Under the pieces are notes generated by a model. That model was not told the origin of the DNA, searched no databases, and worked only from the letters and a program-made list of their open reading frames with translations. Shown piece by piece: positions 57,903 through 64,000 of a stretch of 64,000 nt of DNA (position 1 is its first letter; the number at the start of each line of letters is the position of its first letter). A program made the translations under genes and the position numbers. The stretch is from an uncultured Pseudomonadales bacterium (GTDB lineage: Bacteria; Pseudomonadota; Gammaproteobacteria; Pseudomonadales; Azotimanducaceae): NCBI GenBank assembly GCA_937775265.1, contig CALKBV010000008.1, positions 62,001 through 126,000 of the forward strand, written 5' to 3'.

Positions 57903-58299
57903 TGAATTTCCAAAGCCGACTGAAGTGATTTGATGGTGCAATCCCCCCGGATCACCTAAACCACCCCAAAAATCGAAGCCGCATGGTACCACAGACTTCC
58001 CTGTCTTTAAGAATACAAAGATCGTTTCGGGGTATCAAAAAAACAGCAGTGTACGTCGTCAGCCTATGTGATGCCATATGGGCTGACGTCACACAAGGCA
58101 GGACGAAAGATTGCAGTACTGGAACCAGACCATTGAGCGAAGCAAATTGTTAGCCGAAGCGTTTGATGAAACGCTGAGTGCCCCCAATCCACTCTCCCGT
58201 TTAGCAACCGGGAGATAAAACGCCGGGCAATACTGTTGTGCGAACTTTAGGAGTAACGCATGATGTCATTTGATAATCAGATATTTTTTGGAGTCAACA
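57903..58299. other. intergenic region with three hairpins and a possible gene remnant
   Basis: This non-coding stretch of about 400 bp contains three strong inverted repeats: 58057-58088, 58158-58175 (AGCGTTT-GATG-AAACGCT) and 58193-58215 (TCTCCCG/CGGGAGA). An open frame at 58087-58218 encodes a protein-like 43-residue tail (it includes LLAEAFDETLSAPNPLSR) without start codon. In another frame, 58071-58136 includes AGRKIAVLEPDH, which resembles the end of an FAD Rossmann motif. I read this as either a structured leader of the LLM gene or debris of a lost gene. Confidence 0.45.
58057..58088 (+). promoter_or_regulatory. long perfect/near-perfect hairpin
   Basis: CGTCAGCC at 58057-58064 pairs with GGCTGACG at 58081-58088, and the inner TATGTG/CATATG pairs with two wobbles, leaving an ATGC loop. 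No U-run follows, so it is not an ordinary terminator. It lies about 210 bp before the LLM start. Confidence 0.5.
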
Positions 58300-59169
58300 T
58301 TGGATACAGGAAAATTAGGCGTTTGGTATTTCTTCGATGGGCTTAGTTCTTTTGAGGCAGCAAAGACTGCACAACGAATAGAGTCGCTAGGTTTTGGAAC
58401 CCTTTGGATTCCAGAGACGGTGGGCAAAAGCCCCGTGGTAATGGCATCCTGGCTGCTCGGGAACACACAGAAGCTGAATGTTGCCACCGGTATCATGAAT
58501 ATCTATCACCGCGAACCTGGCGTCACCATGGCCGCGCAAAAGTCGCTGGCAGAACAGTCCGAGGGACGTTTTTTGCTGGGGCTTGGCGTCTCACACAAAC
58601 CGCTGGTCGAGGGCGTGCGTGGCCTTAAATATGGTCCACCGGTCGCAACGATGCGAAACTACCTGCAAGGTATGGCGGCGGCACCCTACTCAAGTATTGA
58701 GCCTGCAGAGCCCCCAGCCACGGTCATCGCGGCACTGGGCCCAAAGATGCTGGAACTTGCAGCCTCTGCCTCTCAAGGCGCGCACCCTTACTTTTCATCT
58801 CCTGAACATACAAGGTTTGCTCGAGAGATCATGGGACCAGATGCCATGTTGTGCGTCGAGCAGAAGGTGATTCTTGAAAGTGATCCTGACAAAGCTCGCG
58901 AACTGGCCCGACCCGTTGCAAAAATCTATCAAGGTCTGCCCAACTACAGGAATAACTGGCTTCGCATGGGGCTCACTGAAGATGACATCAATGATTTGAG
59001 TGATAAATTTATTGATACTACCTTTGCATGGGGTAACGCGAATGCGATCAAATCCCGTATACAGGAACATATGGATGCGGGTGCCACCCACGTCTGCCTA
59101 CAACCGGTAAATCCTAACGGCAATTTTGGCGAGCTGCATTGGGAGTCACTAGAGGCCCTTACCGCTTAA
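58300..59169 (+). CDS. LLM-class flavin/F420-dependent oxidoreductase
   Basis: This approximately 289-residue TIM-barrel protein starts GKLGVWYFFDGLSSFEAA, followed by ESLGFGTLWIPETVGKSP, ATGIMNIYHREPGVTM, QSEGRFLLGLGVSHKPL and the late DAGATHVCLQPV. The layout is typical of the mycobacterial-type F420-dependent TIGR03620-like group. I chose TTG 58300 since TTGGAG lies six bases upstream; no ATG exists before the first conserved strand. Cofactor (F420 or FMN) unproven. Confidence 0.82.
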   Translation: MDTGKLGVWYFFDGLSSFEAAKTAQRIESLGFGTLWIPETVGKSPVVMASWLLGNTQKLNVATGIMNIYHREPGVTMAAQKSLAEQSEGRFLLGLGVSHKPLVEGVRGLKYGPPVATMRNYLQGMAAAPYSSIEPAEPPATVIAALGPKMLELAASASQGAHPYFSSPEHTRFAREIMGPDAMLCVEQKVILESDPDKARELARPVAKIYQGLPNYRNNWLRMGLTEDDINDLSDKFIDTTFAWGNANAIKSRIQEHMDAGATHVCLQPVNPNGNFGELHWESLEALTA

Positions 59170-59261
59170 CAACCGGCACTCTGGGCAGAATTGGCTTTTC
59201 TACCGGAGTGCTGAGGTTACCGTTGGTCTGACTTCTGTTGCTGCGGCTGTGTTAAGTCTTT

Positions 59262-60860
59262 TTAATCAAACAGGGTCGCTAAACGCTTTTTCATGGAATC
59301 GGCGATATAGAGCGAAACGGCCTGAAGCGTGCTCGTCGGATTAACACCCGCGGAGGTCACAAAGACACTGCTATCGACCACGAACAGGTTTTTGACTTCG
59401 TGGCTTCGTCCCCATTCATTGACGACGGATCGCGTTGGATCCGTTCCCATCCTGGCGGTACCCATGGAATGGCCACTCGAGACGCCAGAACTGATGGTAG
59501 GACTGGTGGCAATTGCGCCCGCAGCGTTAAAGACTTCTTTCGCTCGCTCGCCAGCATGCTCAATCATCTTCTGGCTATTCTCACCCAATGTGTAAGATAT
59601 TTTCACGGCAGGAATGCCGTTCGAATCCACTACCTCCGGGTCCAGCGTGACCGTATTGTGTTCTTCGGCAAGATCCTCGCCAACTGCACAAATACTCCCC
59701 GCTTTATCGAACAACTGATCGAATGCAGCATGATGTTCACTGCCCCAGGGCAGCACGCCCATCATCATCCCATTAAGTGCTGTGCCAGAAGGTCCACTGC
59801 CTCGCACGACTTCCATCGTGTAGCCACGTTTGAACTTCCTCAACGGATCGGTTTCATAGAATTCTTTGCTCCAGAGCGCGCAACCAATAGGACCCATAAA
59901 CCCATCAATGCGGGCATCAAACTGACCCTGAACAACCGCCATTGCATGCAACATCAGATTCTTGCCTACCAACCCGCTACCGTTGGCAATCCCATCAGGG
60001 AATGCCGTTGATACTGAGTTCAGTAAAAGCCGTGGTGTGCCCACACCGTTACAGGCGACGATGACAACTGCGGCTTTCTGCTCGTGTTCGATGCCGTTTT
60101 CGTCGTAGTAAATGACACCTGTCGCCATTCCCTTTTTGTCCACGGTGATTTCACGCACTCTACATCGTGTTCGTAATTCAACTCCGGCTCGAATGGCATA
60201 GGGCCAGTATGTGATATCCGTACTCGCCTTTGCCCCCTGGGCACAACCGGAACTGCAGGGACCAAGATTCAGGCAACGATCACGACCATTATAAGGCTCA
60301 GTCGCAATTGCACTTTCTGACGGCCACCAATGCCATCCAAGCTCATTGAAACCGCCGGCAATTCTTTCACCAAGCTTGCCGAGGGGCACTGGAGGTAATT
60401 GTATTTCCTTGGGCGGGCAACCGGGATCACCCGCAAGACCGGCAACGCCCATCATCCGGTCATTTTCTGCGAAGTAGGGTTCCAGTGTTGCGTAATCAAT
60501 CGGCCAGTCTTCACCCACACCGTCAAGGGTGCGAGTCCGAAAATCCGACGGATGAAAGCGCGGGAAGTGCGCCATATATAAAATAGTCCCGCCACCTACG
60601 CCATTAAAGTTCACGACCTTTACCGGAGATTCACCATCATCAATAGGGTAGTCAACATCGAGCTGACGATCATTGGGTCTAATCGCAAAATCCTGGCGGG
60701 TTTCATATCCAGGGCCAGCGGATGGGTAGTTAGCGGAGTTAACCCAGTCGCCCTGCTCCAGACACAGAATCCTCATGCGAGTGTCAGCAAGGCTCCAGGC
60801 GACAGCCGCCCCCGAAGCACCAGCACCAATGATTAGTACATCAACCGGTTCGTTGGACAT
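59262..60860 (-). CDS. GMC oxidoreductase (gluconate 2-dehydrogenase flavoprotein-like)
   Basis: This 532-residue FAD oxidoreductase has the N-terminal GAGASGAAVAWSLADTR, the GMC segment NGVGGGTILYMAHFPRFH, CSSGCAQGAKASTDITYW, then catalytic His in SGHSMGTARMG and the Asn in TSAGVNPTSTLQAV. It oxidises an alcohol or sugar and passes electrons to a membrane or cytochrome partner. The cognate small subunit gene ends two bases upstream, and GGGGAG there is the ribosome site. Substrate unknown; alcohol, sugar or steroid alcohol are all possible. Confidence 0.9.
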   Translation of the reverse strand: MSNEPVDVLIIGAGASGAAVAWSLADTRMRILCLEQGDWVNSANYPSAGPGYETRQDFAIRPNDRQLDVDYPIDDGESPVKVVNFNGVGGGTILYMAHFPRFHPSDFRTRTLDGVGEDWPIDYATLEPYFAENDRMMGVAGLAGDPGCPPKEIQLPPVPLGKLGERIAGGFNELGWHWWPSESAIATEPYNGRDRCLNLGPCSSGCAQGAKASTDITYWPYAIRAGVELRTRCRVREITVDKKGMATGVIYYDENGIEHEQKAAVVIVACNGVGTPRLLLNSVSTAFPDGIANGSGLVGKNLMLHAMAVVQGQFDARIDGFMGPIGCALWSKEFYETDPLRKFKRGYTMEVVRGSGPSGTALNGMMMGVLPWGSEHHAAFDQLFDKAGSICAVGEDLAEEHNTVTLDPEVVDSNGIPAVKISYTLGENSQKMIEHAGERAKEVFNAAGAIATSPTISSGVSSGHSMGTARMGTDPTRSVVNEWGRSHEVKNLFVVDSSVFVTSAGVNPTSTLQAVSLYIADSMKKRLATLFD

Positions 60861-60862
60861 CC

Positions 60863-61318
60863 CTACTCCCCTGATCCCAATATCCGGTAGAAAGGTTCAC
60901 GACCTCTAACCGGATCCAGCAGTGACCAGTCGGTTTCCTCAACGTCGTAACCTCCTGGATACGGAGACGGTGCATTAACACCGAGCGATGTAAGAACGGC
61001 TGAATTAGCGTAGTACGCCTGGATGACCTGTGATTCGAAGACTTGGAAAAAAGTAGCGTACGCTTCCCGATGCTGGTTTATTAGCGTCACCTGTTCACTG
61101 GCGGCGAGTTTTTCTAATGCGAGCGTCGCCAGAATAGCTAACGCGGGCTTCAATAGAGCTTCATGGGTCGAAAGCCGGGAAAGGATGTCGTTGAAAAGTT
61201 CAGGATCAGCGGCTGAGGGTCGACCCTCACCCGCGGGAATCATCAAATCACACAACCTGGTTAGCAGCGCCCTTTCGTCTTCGGTATAGGTGCTATCCGA
61301 TGCCAGAATATCACTCAA
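60863..61318 (-). CDS. gluconate 2-dehydrogenase subunit 3-family protein
   Basis: This 151-residue partner of the GMC enzyme has the family pattern ERALLTRLCDLMIPAGEGRP SAAD, then the helical core and the Pro/Gly C-terminus PSPYPGGYDVEE. No TAT or Sec signal is visible, whereas many family members carry a twin-arginine signal that exports the complex. The start is TTG with AGAGG upstream. It may therefore work in the cytoplasm here. Confidence 0.85.
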   Translation of the reverse strand: MSDILASDSTYTEDERALLTRLCDLMIPAGEGRPSAADPELFNDILSRLSTHEALLKPALAILATLALEKLAASEQVTLINQHREAYATFFQVFESQVIQAYYANSAVLTSLGVNAPSPYPGGYDVEETDWSLLDPVRGREPFYRILGSGE

Positions 61319-61410
61319 AACTGAAACCTCTGCGTTTTAGCTATTCACCATGAATCGTACCAGATGAATCCGTTTATACTATCGGTTCAGTATTCTACCT
61401 GGAACTAGAT

Positions 61411-62097
61411 TTGTACTACGACACAGAAGCCCGCACCAAAACATCAGCCGCACCCGGTTTGCCTTTCAACCCATTTAAGGCGCTGATTGCACCTCGCCCT
61501 ATCGGCTGGATTTCAACTCTGACCCCGGAGGGCAACGTCAACCTTGCACCCTATAGCTACTTCCAGGCGGTCGCAGATAATCCCGACATCGTGATCTTTA
61601 GCGCCACTCCCGGGCTGACAACGAAAGATGGTGCTGTTGGCTTTACCGATGAACGAAAGCATTCTGAAAGCAACGCCATCAGTTCGGGTGAGTTTGTTTG
61701 CAACCTGGTGACTGAAGAGCTGGCTGAAGTCATGAACATGACATCAGCCCATCTACCCCAGGATATGGATGAAGCGGCGCACGCCGGAATCGAGATGATC
61801 CCTTCAACCAGAGTAAAGCCACCGCGGGTGGCTGCATCGCCGGCCGCCATAGAGTGTGTAGTGGTCGATACTCATACCATTCGCCATCGTGGTGGTGATC
61901 ACAGCTACCAAATGGTGTTTGGCGAGGTTGTTGGAATACACATTAACGATCAATTTATAACCGATGGACGGGTTGACACGACAGCAATGCGAATCCTGAC
62001 CCGTATGGGGTACGACGAGTACGCTGTACTGACTGAATCGTTCCGCATGACCAGGCCAGACAACGACCCCATTCTGGATGGCAGGTTGAAGGTTTAG
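61411..62097 (+). CDS. flavin reductase-like (DIM6/NTAB) protein
   Basis: This 228-residue split-barrel flavoprotein contains KALIAPRPIGWISTLTPEGN (about 24-43), APYSYFQAVADNPDI, DERKHSESNAISSGEF and VVGIHINDQFI. Members reduce FMN/FAD with NAD(P)H to supply monooxygenases, though the HpaC-like subgroup is shorter. The apparent start is TTG 61411 with GGAAC upstream. It is divergent from the GMC pair. It could provide reduced flavin for the group D monooxygenase at 32921; this is conjecture given the distance. Confidence 0.82.
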   Translation: MYYDTEARTKTSAAPGLPFNPFKALIAPRPIGWISTLTPEGNVNLAPYSYFQAVADNPDIVIFSATPGLTTKDGAVGFTDERKHSESNAISSGEFVCNLVTEELAEVMNMTSAHLPQDMDEAAHAGIEMIPSTRVKPPRVAASPAAIECVVVDTHTIRHRGGDHSYQMVFGEVVGIHINDQFITDGRVDTTAMRILTRMGYDEYAVLTESFRMTRPDNDPILDGRLKV

Positions 62098-62369
62098 CTG
62101 CCCATTCTTAATATCGGTCTGATTACCTCACCACTCTTACTATCTGCAATTGCCTGGTTGATATCCGAGAAATCATAAAACTTTACGAACCTGCCGTAGG
62201 GTAACTTCCCCTGGGCATGCAACGCGGCCAGGTACGGCACAAAAGTCTGCGGATTAGAATCACCCATCACGACACCTTTGATCCCTCTACCGAAACCGAC
62301 ATGATCCATATCAAGTGGATGCATAGTTCCTGCAGGCGTCGGACCGGCTTGAAACGGCAGAAAAGCCAA
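62094..62369 (-). pseudogene. 3' fragment of a zinc-type aryl-alcohol dehydrogenase
   Basis: About 91 codons match only the C-terminal end of NAD-dependent aryl-alcohol dehydrogenases: GIKGVVMGDSNPQTFVPYL, YGRFVKFYDFSDINQAI and the terminal GEVIRPILRMGS. The first approximately 270 residues, with the catalytic zinc ligands and the Rossmann motif, are absent. Upstream is the stop of the acyl-CoA dehydrogenase, 38 bp away. Its stop codon overlaps the convergent flavin reductase end by four bases. A deletion joining acyl-CoA dehydrogenase and alcohol dehydrogenase genes is the simplest account. Confidence 0.8.
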
Positions 62370-62407
62370 ACAGCACGTTGAATAATGTAAGGGTCCGTCG
62401 AACAGCT

Positions 62408-63640
62408 TCAGTCGAACAAATAGTGCGTTAAGTTTTCCAGATTCTGCTCACTCGCCTCTAACCTCGCGATGGTTTGCAGGTGCACTTCATCGGGACCATC
62501 ATAGATTCTAAAAGCTCGGGCTTTACCAAAAGCGCGGGCAGCAGGTGTGTCATTCGTGACGCCCTTAGCGCCATAGAGCTGCACAGCACGATCTGCGATC
62601 TGCTGATAGACACGGGCAACAGCAACCTTAATCATTGATATTTTCTTACGAGCTTCTTTATTACCCACAGTATCGATGAGGTGCGCGGCTTGTTGAACTA
62701 ACAACCGACATTGATCAAGTTCGATTCTGGATAAACTGATCGCCTCAGAGGTAGAGCTATACTCATCAAGACGCTTGCCGAAGGTCGTTCGCTCTGTTGA
62801 CCTTTTCAGCATGAGTGAGATCAATACCTCGCATTCGCCTATTGCTCTCATGCAATGATGCAGCCGTGCAGGCCCCAGACGCGCCTGGCCCATTGCAAAG
62901 CCCTCTCCCTCTTCGCCTAAAAGATAAGCCACCGGTACGCGCACATCCGTAAAGGAAAGTTCTGGATGACGGCTAGTGACGCTCTCATGCTCGAACACTG
63001 GTAGATTTCGGACGATCTTGACACCCTCCGCATCGCGAGGAATCAATATCAACGATTGGCGTTTGGATTTTTTTGCGTTCGCATCGGTAACACCAACAAG
63101 AATAATCAGCCGCGTATTATCATGAGAGGCATTCGAGGCAAACCATTTTCGGCCATTAATGACATATTCATCGCCATCACGAACGATCGTTGTTTCCAGA
63201 TTCACAGGATCTGACGATGCCACACCTGGCTCGGTCATCGCAAAGGAAGAACCGAACTCGCCCTCAAGCAGGGGATTAAGCCAATCTTCGCGTTGCTGAG
63301 CCGTTGCAAAAAGTTGCAGCAGCTCCATGTTCGGCACATCTGGCGCATGGCAGTTGAACACTCTTGATGCCCATTCAAGCCGGCCTAACACTTCAGCCAC
63401 GCCTGTGAATTCCAGATTACTCAGTTTTGTACCCGGCTCGCTGTCACCCAGCCGTGGCAGCGCCATATTCCATAATCCCAACGCTTTAGCTTCGGCGCGA
63501 AGCTGGCGCTCAATATCTGGAGTGCTTTGGCCGCTTCTCGCTTGCTCTACCCAAAGTTTATTGTTGGGTAAAACTCGGGCATTAAAGAATGTCTCTACTT
63601 CATCTCTTACCTGGATTGCTTTGTTAGGTAGTTCAAACAT
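62408..63640 (-). CDS. acyl-CoA dehydrogenase (ACAD10/11-like subgroup)
   Basis: This 410-residue flavoenzyme has GSSFAMTEPGVASSDP and INGRKWFASNAS at the FAD/substrate site, ERTTFGKRLDEYSS, QLYGAKGVTNDTPAAR and the C-terminal IYDGPDEVHLQTIARLE, with RIYDGPDEVH replacing the TSE(I/V)xR ending of classic enzymes. This ending is typical of ACAD10/11-like members acting on long-chain or branched acyl-CoAs, sometimes phosphorylated hydroxyacyl-CoA. It precedes the alcohol dehydrogenase fragment. Confidence 0.88.
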   Translation of the reverse strand: MFELPNKAIQVRDEVETFFNARVLPNNKLWVEQARSGQSTPDIERQLRAEAKALGLWNMALPRLGDSEPGTKLSNLEFTGVAEVLGRLEWASRVFNCHAPDVPNMELLQLFATAQQREDWLNPLLEGEFGSSFAMTEPGVASSDPVNLETTIVRDGDEYVINGRKWFASNASHDNTRLIILVGVTDANAKKSKRQSLILIPRDAEGVKIVRNLPVFEHESVTSRHPELSFTDVRVPVAYLLGEEGEGFAMGQARLGPARLHHCMRAIGECEVLISLMLKRSTERTTFGKRLDEYSSTSEAISLSRIELDQCRLLVQQAAHLIDTVGNKEARKKISMIKVAVARVYQQIADRAVQLYGAKGVTNDTPAARAFGKARAFRIYDGPDEVHLQTIARLEASEQNLENLTHYLFD

Positions 63641-63701
63641 TGGATAGCCCTGGCTAAGGTTTCAGTCGAAGTTTACCTCAGGGACTTACTTAAATTCAGG
63701 C

Positions 63702-63733
63702 AAAAAAAACGGGCGCCTAAAGCGCCCGTTTTT
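63702..63733 (-). terminator. Rho-independent terminator of the TonB receptor gene
   Basis: A 12-bp stem AAAAACGGGCGC/GCGCCCGTTTTT with a 5-base loop, followed on the minus strand by an eight-base U-run, lies 22 bp after the receptor stop. Confidence 0.92.
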
Positions 63734-63754
63734 AAGTACTACTTTATCGAGTTA

Positions 63755-64000
63755 TTACTGCCCCAGTGAGTAGGTCACCTCTAGACCATACAACCTTGGC
63801 GCGGTTGTTCCAGCAGAGTGACGATAGAACTCTCCTTCACCCTCTCTAACAACCTGGAGAACACCAATATCATCAAAAATGTTGTTCACAAAACCAGATA
63901 CAATCCAGTTACCGCCCGCTGACGTCCAGGTCGCTCGGATGTCAGTTCGGTCGTATGAGTCAGCTTTTTCCGCTTCGGATTCAAAAGGTGAGTAGTAAAC
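63755..64000 (-). CDS. TonB-dependent receptor, C-terminal fragment (5' part beyond window)
   Basis: The last approximately 81 codons are visible. The ending shows the final beta-strands of a TonB-dependent outer-membrane receptor: NWIVSGFVNNIFDDIGVL, then PRLYGLEVTYSLGQ. Aromatic residues near the C-terminus suit barrel insertion. It should import a large or scarce substrate across the outer membrane. It is followed by a strong terminator and lies upstream of the acyl-CoA dehydrogenase on the same strand, so the two are separate transcripts. Confidence 0.85.
   Translation of the reverse strand, partial: VYYSPFESEAEKADSYDRTDIRATWTSAGGNWIVSGFVNNIFDDIGVLQVVREGEGEFYRHSAGTTAPRLYGLEVTYSLGQ

Noticed and set aside
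58057-58218. Known riboswitch (ZTP, glycine, fluoride, c-di-GMP, cobalamin)
   Set aside because: Hairpins are present but the conserved core bases of those classes were not found by eye.

Overview
The window looks like the chromosome of a free-living, aerobic, heterotrophic gammaproteobacterium, probably marine. The reasons are a PurT-type formyltransferase, MatB, a liu-type leucine operon, an ECF sigma cassette, a TonB-dependent receptor at the right edge, short intergenic regions and roughly balanced base composition. No rRNA, tRNA, insertion sequence, phage gene or CRISPR array was seen. Taxonomy is inferred from gene content only.

Left part (1-32.7 kb): a purple-acid-phosphatase-like gene running off the left edge, a penicillin-acylase-family hydrolase, a frameshifted flavin monooxygenase, a cupin, and a four-gene molybdenum hydroxylase operon (FAD, FeS and Mo subunits plus a MoaD-like protein). 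Then comes an accessory catabolic or detoxification stretch: HIT protein, SDRs, MFS transporter, two GST-like proteins, three nitroreductases, an LLM flavoprotein, SRPBCC and ABM proteins and an aldo/keto reductase. One SDR here seems to lack any ATG/GTG/TTG start in front of its Rossmann motif and may start at ATT. At 24-26 kb a four-gene cassette encodes an EF-hand protein, an ECF sigma factor, a probable anti-sigma factor and a Metal_resist-type periplasmic sensor. MatB, a small putative lipoprotein, PurT, an azoreductase, an FAH-family hydrolase and a TetR regulator follow.

Middle (31.7-45.5 kb): an internally deleted flavin monooxygenase, an extradiol-dioxygenase-like VOC protein and a group D flavin monooxygenase suggest a ring-cleavage route. 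Next is the leucine/isovalerate operon: a MerR regulator (liuR type) with a probable leaderless promoter, isovaleryl-CoA dehydrogenase, both methylcrotonyl-CoA carboxylase subunits and acetoacetyl-CoA synthetase. The usual hydratase (liuC) and HMG-CoA lyase (liuE) are absent. A Gfo/Idh oxidoreductase, an aldo/keto reductase and a D-aminoacylase-family amidohydrolase follow.

Right part (45.5-64 kb): a cytochrome P450 lies downstream of a compact propionyl-CoA operon: carboxyltransferase, an unusually large 947-residue biotin carboxylase/biotin carrier, methylmalonyl-CoA epimerase, mutase and MeaB. Together with the leucine operon this feeds branched-chain and odd-chain carbon into acetyl-CoA, acetoacetyl-CoA and succinyl-CoA; the NAD-malic enzyme further right would draw C4 acids to pyruvate. 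An HSD10-like SDR, a second LLM enzyme, a GMC oxidoreductase with its subunit 3, a flavin reductase, an alcohol dehydrogenase fragment, an acyl-CoA dehydrogenase and the tail of a TonB receptor complete the window.

A recurring theme is decay of redundant oxidoreductases: four clear gene remnants or broken genes (near 4.3, 22.2, 31.9 and 62.2 kb) and one possible fragment near 58.1 kb.
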